Shown: piece by piece, positions 8,602-17,626 of the stretch
Layout: each line of letters starts with the position of its first letter
Numbering within the stretch: position 1 is the first letter of the stretch
DNA from: Arthrobacter zhangbolii
GTDB lineage: Bacteria; Actinomycetota; Actinomycetes; Actinomycetales; Micrococcaceae
Length of the DNA: 64,000 nt
Direction: 5' to 3'
Assembly: GCF_022869865.1 (NCBI RefSeq)
Contig: NZ_CP094984.1
Location: forward strand, 1,178,001-1,242,000
Program-made: the position numbers and the translations under genes
The notes under the pieces: model-generated
Seen by the model: only the letters and a program-made list of their open reading frames with translations
What the model was told of the DNA's origin: nothing
The model's database searches: none

Positions 8602-8619
8602 TTTCTGGGATACCAGACA
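8602..8619. promoter_or_regulatory. IclR-type operator, copy 1
   Basis: TTTCTGGGATACCAGACA contains the inverted repeat TCTGG-GATA-CCAGA (8604-8617). The identical 18-mer occurs in the opposite orientation at 9569-9586, on the other side of the regulator gene. This copy ends 6 nt before the -10 box of the IclR gene and so would allow autoregulation, and control of hutH. Confidence 0.72.
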
Positions 8620-8625
8620 CTGCCC

Positions 8626-8631
8626 TAGACT
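8626..8631 (+). promoter_or_regulatory. -10 box (TAGACT) of the IclR gene, leaderless
   Basis: TAGACT stands 6 nt before ATG 8638, with no Shine-Dalgarno sequence. The operator copy occupies the -35 region just upstream. Confidence 0.6.
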
Positions 8632-8637
8632 CAGCCC

Positions 8638-9510
8638 ATGTCCGCCAGTTATTCCCGCGTCCAGGTCCCGGCGGCGGCGCAGGTCCTGTCCATCCTCCGC
8701 TACCTTGGCCGGCAGGCCGGGCCGGTCAGCGCCGGTGCCGTGGCCAGGGATCTCTCCCTGCCCCGTTCCACTACCTATCATCTGCTTGCCGCGCTGGTGG
8801 CCGACGGTTTTGCAGTGCACCTGCCGGAGGAGAGCAAGTATGCGCTAGGTGCCACCGCCCATGAACTGGGCACCGGATACGCCCGGCAGGCGCCTCTGCA
8901 GCGCATCGGGAGATTTCCGTTGCGGAAGCTCGTCACCCGCACCCGGGCCACGGCGCATCTGGCGGTGCTGCAGGGAGCCGACGTTATCTACGTGATCGAG
9001 GAACGTGCGCCGCGGCAGCCCCCACTGGTGACCGACGCCGGGGTGCGGCTTCCGGCCCACCGCACCGCCAGCGGGCGGGCCATGCTGGCCCCGATGAACC
9101 AGTCCCAGCTGCGGGCCCTGTATCCGGAAGCGGACGTGATGCGGTCCTCCCGCACGGGGGGTCCCTCCCTGAGCGGACTGCTGGAACAGGTGCGGGAGCG
9201 CGGCTACGCGTGGGAGGAGGACGAGGTCTCAGACGGCTTCTCCTCCCTGGCCGTACCTGTCCTGGACCGTGCCGGGCATGCGGTGGCCAGTGTCACGGTG
9301 ACGGTGCCCACCCGGCATGCCGTGCCCGGGCCAAGCGCCCTGCCCGACCGGCCCGGCCACTCCGCCCCCGCCGGACACGCTGCCCCCGCCAGGTCCGTTT
9401 CCGCCGCCCCGGCTGCCGCCGTCGAGGCCCTGGCGGAGGAATACCTGCCGGAACTGAACCGCTGCGCTGTTGAAATCTCCCGGCGGCTCGGCGCCCCTGC
9501 CGGACCGTAG
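8638..9510 (+). CDS. IclR-family transcriptional regulator of the hut genes
   Basis: Protein of 290 aa. The N-terminal winged helix (about 10-65) reads SILRYLGRQAG...VARDLSLPRSTTYHLL and is followed by the IclR effector domain (HLAVLQGADVIYVIEE, HRTASGRAML, GYAWEEDEVSDGFSSLAVPV). An Ala/Pro-rich insert of about 35 residues (roughly 222-258) interrupts the effector domain before its last helix. It sits between hutH and hutU with one operator copy on each side, so control of both histidine transcripts is likely. Histidine, urocanate or a downstream intermediate is the probable ligand (inference). Confidence 0.9.
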   Translation: MSASYSRVQVPAAAQVLSILRYLGRQAGPVSAGAVARDLSLPRSTTYHLLAALVADGFAVHLPEESKYALGATAHELGTGYARQAPLQRIGRFPLRKLVTRTRATAHLAVLQGADVIYVIEERAPRQPPLVTDAGVRLPAHRTASGRAMLAPMNQSQLRALYPEADVMRSSRTGGPSLSGLLEQVRERGYAWEEDEVSDGFSSLAVPVLDRAGHAVASVTVTVPTRHAVPGPSALPDRPGHSAPAGHAAPARSVSAAPAAAVEALAEEYLPELNRCAVEISRRLGAPAGP

Positions 9511-9568
9511 CGGCGGGGCGCTGCCCGGAAGCCCGGCAATCACGGGCACCGATCCCCGGAACGGGTGC

Positions 9569-9586
9569 TGTCTGGTATCCCAGAAA
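9569..9586. promoter_or_regulatory. IclR-type operator, copy 2
   Basis: TGTCTGGTATCCCAGAAA is the exact reverse complement of 8602-8619. It lies 38 nt upstream of the likely -10 box of hutU, a position that would suit activation as well as repression. Its presence argues against a hutU start at the in-frame GTG 9565. Confidence 0.72.
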
Positions 9587-9624
9587 GCGATGGCTCCGGA
9601 GGCGGCATGGGAAAGCCCGTGGGC

Positions 9625-9630
9625 TACGGT
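9625..9630 (+). promoter_or_regulatory. -10 box (TACGGT) of hutU, leaderless
   Basis: TACGGT fits TANNNT and lies 6 nt before ATG 9637, the same arrangement as at the IclR gene. A competing start is ATG 9607, which has GGAGG 4 nt upstream. Confidence 0.5.
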
Positions 9631-9636
9631 CTGGCT

Positions 9637-11322
9637 ATGGCAACCACATCCGATCCGGACCGGCAGGTCAGTGCACCCCGGGGTACCCGTCTCACTGCGA
9701 AAAGCTGGCAGACCGAAGCGCCGCTGCGCATGCTGATGAACAATCTGGACCCCGAGGTGGCGGAACGGCCGGCGGACCTGGTGGTCTACGGCGGTACCGG
9801 GCGCGCAGCGCGCAGCTGGGAAGCCTATGACGCCATCATCGCGACCCTGTCCACCCTGGCCGGGGATGAGACGCTGCTGGTTCAGTCCGGCAAGCCGGTG
9901 GGTGTCTTCCGCACCCACGAATGGGCCCCGCGGGTGCTGATTGCCAACTCCAACCTGGTAGGGGACTGGGCCACCTGGCCCGAGTTCCGCCGGCTCGAAG
10001 CTGAAGGCCTGATGATGTACGGGCAGATGACTGCCGGGTCCTGGATCTACATCGGCACCCAGGGCATCCTGCAGGGCACGTATGAAACCTTCGGTGCCGT
10101 GGCCCGCAAACTCTTCGGGGATGGCAACGCCACCCTGGCCGGAACGCTGACGCTTACCGGCGGGTGCGGTGGAATGGGCGGTGCGCAGCCGCTGGCCGTG
10201 ACCCTGAACGGCGGAGCGGTGCTGATTGTGGACGTGGACGAAACCCGGCTGCAGCGCCGTGCCGCCAAGCGCTATCTGGACGAGGTGGCACCGGACCTGG
10301 ACACCGCCGTCGCCCGGGTAATGGCGGCCCGGACCGAAAAGCGGGCGTTGTCCGTGGGCGTGGTCGGCAACGCCGCCGAGGTGTTTGAAGAGCTGCTGCG
10401 GCGCCGTCACGCCGGGGAGATTACGGTGGACATCGTCACTGACCAGACCTCGGCCCACGACCCGCTGAGCTACCTGCCGGCAGGCATCCCGGTGGACCGC
10501 TGGCACGCCGAAGCGGCAGCGGACCCGGACGGATTCACCAAACAGGCACGTGAGTCCATGGCACGCCAGGTCGCGGCCATGGTGGGCTTCCAGGACGCCG
10601 GGGCGGAGGTCTTCGACTACGGCAACTCCATCCGGGACGAGGCCCGCCAGGGCGGTTACGCCCGCGCCTTCGACTTTCCCGGGTTTGTGCCCGCCTACAT
10701 CCGGCCGCTGTTCTGCGAGGGGATGGGCCCGTTCCGCTGGGTGGCGCTCTCCGGCGACCCGGCGGATATTGCCGTCACGGACGCAGCCATCAAGGAGCTG
10801 TTCCCGGAGAACACCCGGCTGCACCGCTGGATCGACGCCGCCGCCGAACACGTGGAGTTCGAGGGACTGCCGGCACGGATCTGCTGGCTGGGATACGGGG
10901 AGCGGGCCAGAGCCGGCCTGCTGTTCAACCGGCTCGTGGCCGAAGGCAGGGTCAGCGCGCCCATCGTCATTGGCCGCGACCACCTGGATTCCGGCTCCGT
11001 GGCTTCCCCGTACCGGGAAACCGAGGCCATGGCAGACGGGTCGGATGCCATTGCGGACTGGCCGTTGCTGAACGCACTGCTCAATACGGCTTCCGGCGCC
11101 ACCTGGGTATCGCTGCATCACGGCGGCGGTGTGGGGATCGGCCGGTCCATCCACGCCGGCCAGGTAGGCGTGGCGGACGGCACCGAGCTGGCCGCCCGCA
11201 AGCTGGAAACGCTGCTCACCAATGATCCCGGCACCGGAGTGATGCGCCACGCCGACGCCGGATACGCGCGGGCGCACGATGTCGCGGCAGAGCGCGGCAT
11301 CCGAATCCCCATGAACGAATAG
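9637..11322 (+). CDS. hutU: Urocanate hydratase
   Basis: Urocanase of 561 aa, converting urocanate to 4-imidazolone-5-propionate with tightly bound NAD. Family landmarks: [14 protein letters not shown] and [13 protein letters not shown] near the N-terminus, the NAD loop [31 protein letters not shown], and C416 in [10 protein letters not shown] matching the catalytic cysteine. [17 protein letters not shown]-like sequence follows it. The frame extends to GTG 9565, but that would run through the operator; ATG 9607 is a second option. I prefer 9637 because family members start close to RGT..TAKSW. Confidence 0.96.
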   Translation: MATTSDPDRQVSAPRGTRLTAKSWQTEAPLRMLMNNLDPEVAERPADLVVYGGTGRAARSWEAYDAIIATLSTLAGDETLLVQSGKPVGVFRTHEWAPRVLIANSNLVGDWATWPEFRRLEAEGLMMYGQMTAGSWIYIGTQGILQGTYETFGAVARKLFGDGNATLAGTLTLTGGCGGMGGAQPLAVTLNGGAVLIVDVDETRLQRRAAKRYLDEVAPDLDTAVARVMAARTEKRALSVGVVGNAAEVFEELLRRRHAGEITVDIVTDQTSAHDPLSYLPAGIPVDRWHAEAAADPDGFTKQARESMARQVAAMVGFQDAGAEVFDYGNSIRDEARQGGYARAFDFPGFVPAYIRPLFCEGMGPFRWVALSGDPADIAVTDAAIKELFPENTRLHRWIDAAAEHVEFEGLPARICWLGYGERARAGLLFNRLVAEGRVSAPIVIGRDHLDSGSVASPYRETEAMADGSDAIADWPLLNALLNTASGATWVSLHHGGGVGIGRSIHAGQVGVADGTELAARKLETLLTNDPGTGVMRHADAGYARAHDVAAERGIRIPMNE

Positions 11323-11332
11323 GGTCCGGACC

Positions 11333-12538
11333 ATGGACAGCTCCGGCGTTAACCCACTGCTCGCAGCGATCGCGGACACCGGCCGTGACCGCCGGCGCGG
11401 CGGCTACTCCCGTCCGGTATTTTCCACCGCCGAACTGGACCTGCGCAGCTGGTTCACCGCCGAGGCGCAGCGTCGCGGACTGGATACGGAGACTGACCGC
11501 AACGGGATTCTCTGGGCCTGGTGGGGGCCGCCGCAGGCCGGGGCACTGGTCACCGGGAGCCATCTGGACTCCGTTCCGGGCGGCGGCGCGTTCGACGGTC
11601 CGCTGGGGATCGCCTCGGCGCTCGCGGCCGTCGACCTGATGCGCAGCCGCGGCGTGCAGCCCCGACGGTCACTGGCGGTTGCCGTCTTTCCGGAGGAGGA
11701 GGGATCCCGGTTCGGCGTTGCGTGCCTGGGCTCCCGGCTCCTGACCGGCGCCATCGATCCGGATACTGCACGGAACCTGCGTGACGCCGACGGCACCACC
11801 TTCGCCGAGGCGGTCCGCGCCCACGGGCTGGACCCGGACCGGCTGGGCCGGGACGAGCAGGCCCTGGCCAGGATCGGGGACTTCGTGGAACTGCACGTGG
11901 AGCAGGGCAGGGGACTGGGCGACGGCGGCCCGGCAGTCGCCGTCGGCGGTTCAGTCCTGGGCCACGGCCGTTGGCGGCTGAGCATACGCGGAGAAGGCAA
12001 CCACGCAGGCACCACCGCGATGGCCGACCGTGCCGATCCGATGGTTGCTGCAGCGCACATTATTGTGGCCGTGCAGCAGGCCGCCGCCGCGGTGGACGGC
12101 GCCCGGGCCACGGTGGGCAGGATTTCCCCCGTGCCCGGCGGTACCAACGTCATTGCCTCCCGGGTGGACCTGTGGCTGGACGCCCGGCACCCCCGGGACA
12201 CCGTCACCCTGGAACTGGTGGACACCATCCACGGCAAGGCACAAAAGATCGCTGCATTCGAGGGCTGCACCGTGACCCTCTCACGCGAGTCATGGACCGG
12301 GACAACGGAGTTTGAGCCCATGCTCCGGCGCAGCCTGGAATTCTTCCTGCCCGGAGCCCCGGTGCTGGCCACCGGCGCCGGACACGATGCAGGGATCCTC
12401 GCCGGCCACGTCCCTGCCGGGATGCTGTTTGTCCGCAACCCCACCGGCATCTCGCATTCGCCGGAGGAACACGTGGAACCGGCTGACGCGGAAGCGGGAA
12501 CCGCAGCACTGGCCGATGTCCTTGCGGACCTGCTGTGA
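11333..12538 (+). CDS. M20-family amidohydrolase of the hut operon (annotated in relatives as allantoate amidohydrolase)
   Basis: Zinc-dependent M20 hydrolase of 401 aa, of the allantoate/N-carbamoyl-amino-acid amidohydrolase group. Metal ligands are H77 in GSHLDSVPGG, D88 in FDGPLG, the EEE around 121-123, H in ELHVEQG, and H in GHDAGIL. It lies inside the hut operon, 10 nt after hutU and overlapping hutF by 4 nt. No HutG-type formylglutamate deformylase is present here, so it may release formate from N-formylglutamate made by HutF. That role is inference from position; hydrolysis of an N-acyl or N-carbamoyl amino acid is what the family supports. Confidence 0.8.
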   Translation: MDSSGVNPLLAAIADTGRDRRRGGYSRPVFSTAELDLRSWFTAEAQRRGLDTETDRNGILWAWWGPPQAGALVTGSHLDSVPGGGAFDGPLGIASALAAVDLMRSRGVQPRRSLAVAVFPEEEGSRFGVACLGSRLLTGAIDPDTARNLRDADGTTFAEAVRAHGLDPDRLGRDEQALARIGDFVELHVEQGRGLGDGGPAVAVGGSVLGHGRWRLSIRGEGNHAGTTAMADRADPMVAAAHIIVAVQQAAAAVDGARATVGRISPVPGGTNVIASRVDLWLDARHPRDTVTLELVDTIHGKAQKIAAFEGCTVTLSRESWTGTTEFEPMLRRSLEFFLPGAPVLATGAGHDAGILAGHVPAGMLFVRNPTGISHSPEEHVEPADAEAGTAALADVLADLL

Positions 12539-13944
12539 GCGGCAAAGCTGCCGGGGTATGGGCTGACCTTCCGGTGGAGCGTTTCTTCTGGTGCGAACAG
12601 GCGCTGCTGGGCGGGCGGATATCTCGGGGCGTGCGGGCGGAGGTCGACGGCGCAGGCTGCATCGCCGCCGTCGAAACCGGTACGGCGGCGCGCGGGGGTG
12701 ACCGGGTGCTGCCCGGGGTGACCTTCCCGGCCGCGTCCAACGCCCACTCGCACGCCTTCCACCGGATCCTGCGTGGGCGCACCCATGCCGGCGGCCCGGG
12801 CAGCTTCTGGACCTGGCGGGAGCAGATGTACGCCGCCGCCGCGGTCCTCACCCCGGAGCTGTACGAGGAACTCGCCACGGCGGTGTTCGCCGAGATGGTG
12901 GTGACCGGGTGGACCTCCGTGGCGGAGTTCCACTACCTCCACCATCACCCGGACGGCACCCCCTACGCCCCTGCGCACGCGATGGAACGCGCCCTGGCCC
13001 GCGCCGCCCTCGCCACCGGCATCCGGCTCACCCTCCTGGACACCGCGTACCTCTCGGGCGGATTCGGCACCGCCCTGTCCGCCGAACAGCTGCGCTTCGG
13101 GGATGCCGGCGCAGACGGCTGGCTCACCCGGCTGGCATCGCTCCGCACGGCGTTTGCCAACGACTTCGATCCGGCGCAGATCAGCGTGGCCGCAGCCCTG
13201 CATTCGGTCCGCGGCGTCCCGGAGGCCGCCCTGGCCGCGGTGGCTTCCCGCCTGGACCCGGAGGTGCCCCTGCACATCCACCTCTCCGAACAGCCGGCGG
13301 AAAACGAGGCATGTCTGGCGGCTACCGGGATGACTCCCACCGGGTTGCTGCATAAACACGGGTTGGTGACCGGCCGGCTGTCGGCGGTCCACGCCACCCA
13401 TCTGAGCGGGGAGGACATCGGCATTCTCGGCGGGGCGGGAGCCACCGTGGTGCTGTGCCCCACCACGGAGGCGGACCTGGCGGACGGTATCGGCCCCGCT
13501 GCCCGGTTGCGCGACGCCGGAGCCGGGATTGCGCTGGGAACTGACCAGCACGCCGTCGTCGATCCGTGGCAGGAGATGCGCGCCCTGGAGTACGGGGAGC
13601 GGCTTGGCTCGGGGGAGCGCGGCAGGTTTGCCCCGGCCCTTCTGCACCGGGCCGTTTCCGACGCCGGTGCCCGGGCGATGGGGAGGCCTGCGCCGGGACT
13701 CGCCGTCGGAAACGCCTGTGACCTGATGGTGATGGACCCGGCTTCGGTCCGCACCGCCGGAAGCCGGCCGGAGCAGCTGGCGCTGACGGCCACCGCTGCG
13801 GATGTGCGTACAGTCGTGGTGGCGGGGCGGATCCTCGCCCGGGACGGACACCACGCCGTGCTGGGGGATCCGGCAGCCCTGCTCGCCGGCGCCCTGGCGG
13901 CGGCGGATTCCCTACCCGACCCGCAAGGACGTGCCCGCCCGTGA
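12535..13944 (+). CDS. hutF: Formimidoylglutamate deiminase
   Basis: Amidohydrolase-superfamily enzyme of 469 aa that turns N-formimino-L-glutamate into N-formyl-L-glutamate and ammonia. Metal ligands H71 and H73 are in SNAHSHAFHR; others are in HIHLSEQPAENEAC, VHATHLSGEDI and LGTDQHAVVDPWQEMR. The start GTG overlaps the stop of the M20 gene (GTGA), and its own stop overlaps hutI in the same way. Its presence marks the HutF type of histidine pathway, which needs a formylglutamate hydrolase as last step. Confidence 0.93.
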   Translation: MSGKAAGVWADLPVERFFWCEQALLGGRISRGVRAEVDGAGCIAAVETGTAARGGDRVLPGVTFPAASNAHSHAFHRILRGRTHAGGPGSFWTWREQMYAAAAVLTPELYEELATAVFAEMVVTGWTSVAEFHYLHHHPDGTPYAPAHAMERALARAALATGIRLTLLDTAYLSGGFGTALSAEQLRFGDAGADGWLTRLASLRTAFANDFDPAQISVAAALHSVRGVPEAALAAVASRLDPEVPLHIHLSEQPAENEACLAATGMTPTGLLHKHGLVTGRLSAVHATHLSGEDIGILGGAGATVVLCPTTEADLADGIGPAARLRDAGAGIALGTDQHAVVDPWQEMRALEYGERLGSGERGRFAPALLHRAVSDAGARAMGRPAPGLAVGNACDLMVMDPASVRTAGSRPEQLALTATAADVRTVVVAGRILARDGHHAVLGDPAALLAGALAAADSLPDPQGRARP

Positions 13945-15170
13945 CACCGGCCTCCCTTCTTATTACCAACATCGGCGAGCTGTCCACCCAGGACCACCGC
14001 CGCCCGGACCCGGTGCTCCGCAACGCCGCCATAGCGTTTGAGGGTGAGCGGATCAGCTGGATCGGTCCCGCACCGCAGGCGCCGGCGGCGGATGAGGTGC
14101 TCGACGCCGGCGGGCGGGCCGGGCTGCCCGGTTGGGTGGACTCGCATACCCATCTGGTGTTCGCCGGGGACCGTAGTGCGGAGTTCGAGGCACGGATGGC
14201 GGGGGAGCCGTATGCCGCCGGAGGGATTGCCGTCACCACCGAAGCAACCCGCTCGGCGTCGGACTATGACCTGACCCGGCTGCTTATGGCCAGGGCGGCC
14301 GAAGCGGCCGCGGGCGGCACCACCTACCTGGAAACCAAAACCGGTTACGGGCTGACCGTGGAGGAGGAGGCGCGCAGTGCCAGGATCGCGTCCACCGTGG
14401 CGGACACGGTCACGTTCCTCGGCGCACATCTGGTTCCGCCCGGAGCCGATCCGGAGGAGTACACGGAGCTGGTCTGCGGACCGATGCTCACCGCCGTCCG
14501 CCCCTATGTGCAGTGGATCGATGTGTTCTGCGAGGAAGGAGCCTTCACCGCAGACCAGTCCCGCCGCGTCCTGGCCGCCGGACAGACGGCCGGGCTGGGA
14601 CTGCGCGTCCACGGCAACCAGCTGGGCCCCGGTGCCGGTGCCGCCCTGGCAGCGGAGTTTGGCGCGGCCAGCGTGGACCACGTGAACCACCTCTCCGACG
14701 CCGACGTGGCGGCGCTCGCCGGCACCTGGACCGACTGGGACAGCACGGCCGGCACGGGTACCCCGGGCACTGTGGCAACCTGCCTGCCGGCCTGCGACCT
14801 GTCTACCCGTGCGCCGCTGGCCCCGGCCCGCCGGCTGCTGGATGCCGGGGTGCAGGTGGCGCTGGCATCGAACTGCAATCCGGGCACCTCCTTCACCAGC
14901 TCAATGAATTTCTGCGTCGCAACGGCGGTGCTGCAGATGGGGCTGACCGTGGCCGAAGCCGTCCGGGCAGCGACCTTCGGCGGTGCTTTGGCGCTGCGGG
15001 TGCACACCGGGGAGGACCGGGACGGCGCCAGGGCGGTGGGGTCCCTCGCCGTCGGGCACCGCGCGGATCTGCAGCTGCTGAACGCGCCCTCGGCTGCCCA
15101 TCTGGCCTACCGGCCCGGCATGCCCCTGACCGGCATGGTGTTTAGGGCCGGGGAGCCGGTCCGCGGCTGA
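13941..15170 (+). CDS. hutI: Imidazolonepropionase
   Basis: Metal-dependent amidohydrolase of 409 aa that opens imidazolone propionate to N-formiminoglutamate, the substrate of HutF. H69 and H71 in VDSHTHLVFAGDR, ETKTGYGLTVEEE, HLVPPGADPEEY, VHGNQLGPGAG and SNCNPGTSFTSSMNF are the family blocks. Last gene of the hut operon, coupled to hutF by a GTGA overlap. An imperfect inverted repeat (GGTGCGTC at 15181 on with GACGCACC near 15227) follows the stop but has no T-run. Confidence 0.95.
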   Translation: MTPASLLITNIGELSTQDHRRPDPVLRNAAIAFEGERISWIGPAPQAPAADEVLDAGGRAGLPGWVDSHTHLVFAGDRSAEFEARMAGEPYAAGGIAVTTEATRSASDYDLTRLLMARAAEAAAGGTTYLETKTGYGLTVEEEARSARIASTVADTVTFLGAHLVPPGADPEEYTELVCGPMLTAVRPYVQWIDVFCEEGAFTADQSRRVLAAGQTAGLGLRVHGNQLGPGAGAALAAEFGAASVDHVNHLSDADVAALAGTWTDWDSTAGTGTPGTVATCLPACDLSTRAPLAPARRLLDAGVQVALASNCNPGTSFTSSMNFCVATAVLQMGLTVAEAVRAATFGGALALRVHTGEDRDGARAVGSLAVGHRADLQLLNAPSAAHLAYRPGMPLTGMVFRAGEPVRG

Positions 15171-15282
15171 CTTCCGGCGGGGGTGCGTCGCTGACCGGGG
15201 CTGCGGGATGCGGGCTGAGGGCGCTTGACGCACCGCCGGCGAATCGAGAAGTCACAAATTACCGTTTTTACGGACGAAACCT

Positions 15283-15332
15283 GTAAATCGTGCCGTTTCG
15301 ATTCCCGAAACGGTAAATCGTGCCTTTTCGAT
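15283..15332 (+). repeat. Short direct repeat with hairpin, REP-like
   Basis: GTAAATCGTGCC(G/T)TTTCGAT occurs at 15283-15302 and again at 15313-15332, a 30-bp period. Between them CCGTTTCG-ATTCC-CGAAACGG (15293-15313) forms a perfect 8-bp hairpin. A related fragment TTACCGTTTTTACGG lies just upstream. It sits in the non-coding stretch before the CPBP gene. Confidence 0.6.
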
Positions 15333-15356
15333 GCGGGTCTGACCCCTTCCGGCACA

Positions 15357-16154
15357 ATGGAGTCCATGCGCGCTGCCTTCCCTTCCGCGCCGGACGGTTC
15401 CCTGGACCCCCGGGCCCGCCGGATGCTGGTTTTCGAGATCCTGATTGTGCTGGGGCTGTCCCTGGGCCGCTCCGGCGTCTACGCCGTCGTCGAGCTGATC
15501 GAGAAGGCCACCGAAGCGCCTCTTGGTTCCCAGACCACCACACTGAACCCGGTGCTGGATGAACAGCCCTGGTTCGACCTCACCTACCAGCTGCTGGGCA
15601 TTTTTTTCTCCCTGCTTCCCGTGGCACTGGTCCTGTACCTGCTGACCGAGCCCGGGAAATCAGCGTTCCGGCGGATCGGCTTCACCTTCGCCCGGCCCGT
15701 GCACGACTTCCTGCTGGGCGCCGGACTGGCGGCGCTGATCTGTGTAGGGACCCTGGGTGTCTACGCCGCCGGCCGTGCCCTGGGCATCACCACGGCATTG
15801 GTCCCCGCCGCACTGGATACCTATTGGTGGACGCTGCCGGTCCTGATTCTCTCGGCACTCAGGCACGCGGTGCTCGAAGAGGTGATTGTGGTGGGCTACC
15901 TGTTCCTGCGCCTGCGGCAGCTGGGCTGGAGCGCGCCGGCCATCATCCTCACCAGCGCCCTGATCCGGGCCAGCTACCACCTGTACCAGGGGATCGGCCC
16001 CGGGATCGGCAACTTTCTGATGGGGCTGATCTTCGGTTTCGTGTACCTGAAAACCAAACGGGTTATGCCACTGGTGATCGCCCACGCGCTGGTGGACATT
16101 ACCGGATTCGTCGGTTTTGCCCTGTTCGGGCCGGCCATCGGAATAGGGAACTGA
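15357..16154 (+). CDS. CPBP-family intramembrane glutamic endopeptidase
   Basis: Membrane protein of 265 aa with about seven hydrophobic segments. The Abi/CAAX protease (PF02517) motifs are in the second half: LEEVIVVGYLFLRLRQ, ASYHLYQGIGPG and the final HALVDITGF. In the first motif the usual EExxxR arginine is replaced (EEVIVV), as in a known actinobacterial subgroup. Substrates of this group are unknown. I chose ATG 15357 (ATG 15366 is equally possible) because the longer frame would run through the repeat element upstream. Confidence 0.8.
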   Translation: MESMRAAFPSAPDGSLDPRARRMLVFEILIVLGLSLGRSGVYAVVELIEKATEAPLGSQTTTLNPVLDEQPWFDLTYQLLGIFFSLLPVALVLYLLTEPGKSAFRRIGFTFARPVHDFLLGAGLAALICVGTLGVYAAGRALGITTALVPAALDTYWWTLPVLILSALRHAVLEEVIVVGYLFLRLRQLGWSAPAIILTSALIRASYHLYQGIGPGIGNFLMGLIFGFVYLKTKRVMPLVIAHALVDITGFVGFALFGPAIGIGN

Positions 16155-16222
16155 CCCGCCTGCCCGGTCCGGGCACAAGCTGCTGGTATGGTGCAGCACA
16201 ACCCCCGCCGATGAGGAGTCCC

Positions 16223-17626
16223 ATGCCACCGCTTCGCCCCCGCACGGATCGGCCGACGGCGGCTCTCGGCGGACGGACCTGGGCGGCACTGGTGATACTG
16301 GGGCTGACCGGCCAGCTGGCCTGGACCGTGGAGAACATGTACCTGAACGTGTTCGTCTACAACACCATCACCGACAACCCCACCGTCCTGGCGGGGATGG
16401 TTGCCGCCAGCGCCGTGACCGCCACGGTTGCCTCCCTGCTGGTCGGCTCCGCCTCGGACCGGTTGCGCCGGCGGCGGATCTTCATTTCCACCGGCTATGT
16501 TCTCTGGGGCGGCTGCACCGCCGCGTTCGGGTTCATCTCCGTGGATGCCGCCGCTGCGCTGGGGCCGGCGCGGGATGCCGTGGTGCTGACCGTCGTCGCT
16601 GTGGTGGCGTTGGACTGCCTGCTCTCCTTCTTCGGCTCCGGCGCCAACGACGCCGCGTTCAACGCCTGGGTCACCGATTCCACGGTGCCGGCCAACCGGG
16701 GCCGCGTGGATTCGGTCCTGTCGATCATGCCGCTGCTGTCCATGCTGGTGGTCTTCGGCGCCCTCGACGGGATGACGCGCGCGGGCATGTGGCAGGAGTT
16801 CTTCGCCGTCATCGGGCTGACAACGGCAGCTGTGGGGGTGTTGTCCTGGTTTCTGGTCCGTGAGCACCCGGACGCTGCCCCGGGGGCGGAGAACTACCTG
16901 CGGTCCCTGGTGCACGGCCTGCGTCCCTCAGCGGTCCGGGACTCGCCCGGGCTGTACCTGGTTCTGGCGGCCGCCGCCGTGCTGGGCATCGCAGCGCAGA
17001 TCTTCCTGCCGTACCTGATCATCTACCTGCAGCGTTTCCTGCGGATTGAGAATTACGCCCTGCCCCTGGCCGTGGTCCTGGTGGCGGCTTCCGTTGCCAG
17101 CGTGGCCGGCGGGCGGCTGATCGACCGGATCGGGAAAATCCGTGCCATCCTGCCCGCCGCCGGAGTCATGGTGGTTGGTGCGGCCGGTATGTTCTTCGCC
17201 CGCGGCCAGGGACCGGTCATGCTCGCCGGGACGGTGATGATGGCCGGGTTCCTGCTGGCCACCGCCGCAGTGATGGCCTCGGTCCGGGATTTCACTCCGC
17301 CCGGACGGGCCGGTAACGTGCAGGGCCTGCGGATGATCTTCGCCGTAATGATCCCCATGGTGGTGGGGCCGTTCATCGGCTCGGCGGTGATCATCGGGGC
17401 CAATGAAACCTATCTGGACCTCGGAGTGCTCCGCCAGGTGCCCACCCCGTGGATTTTCCTGGCCGCCGCCGCAGTGGCCCTGCTGACCATAGTGCCGGTG
17501 TATTTGCTGCACCGGCTGAACACTCTGCACGACACCCAGCACCCGCCTGCCGCCGGTACGGCATCCGGGCCGGCAACCGGGGCCGGGCAAAAAACTGCCG
17601 AAAAGAAGGAGAACACAGCCCAGTGA
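16223..17626 (+). CDS. MFS transporter
   Basis: Integral membrane protein of 467 aa with about 12 hydrophobic segments. The loop between segments 2 and 3 has GSASDRLRRRRIF, the MFS signature G-x3-D-R-x-x-R-R. The second half has GGRLIDRIGKIRAI. ATG 16223 has GAGGAG at 16214-16219; the longer open frame upstream overlaps the CPBP gene and is unlikely. The stop overlaps the GTG of the GH2 gene, so it probably carries the glycoside used by that enzyme, or its product. Confidence 0.85.
   Translation: MPPLRPRTDRPTAALGGRTWAALVILGLTGQLAWTVENMYLNVFVYNTITDNPTVLAGMVAASAVTATVASLLVGSASDRLRRRRIFISTGYVLWGGCTAAFGFISVDAAAALGPARDAVVLTVVAVVALDCLLSFFGSGANDAAFNAWVTDSTVPANRGRVDSVLSIMPLLSMLVVFGALDGMTRAGMWQEFFAVIGLTTAAVGVLSWFLVREHPDAAPGAENYLRSLVHGLRPSAVRDSPGLYLVLAAAAVLGIAAQIFLPYLIIYLQRFLRIENYALPLAVVLVAASVASVAGGRLIDRIGKIRAILPAAGVMVVGAAGMFFARGQGPVMLAGTVMMAGFLLATAAVMASVRDFTPPGRAGNVQGLRMIFAVMIPMVVGPFIGSAVIIGANETYLDLGVLRQVPTPWIFLAAAAVALLTIVPVYLLHRLNTLHDTQHPPAAGTASGPATGAGQKTAEKKENTAQ

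Noticed and set aside
9229-13854. Very long minus-strand open frames (716 and 816 codons) across the hut genes
   Set aside because: They lie opposite well-supported enzymes and have the composition of antisense frames in high-GC DNA.
15177-15233. Intrinsic terminator after hutI
   Set aside because: GGTGCGTC/GACGCACC can pair, but the loop is about 30 nt and there is no T-run, so I left it out as a feature.
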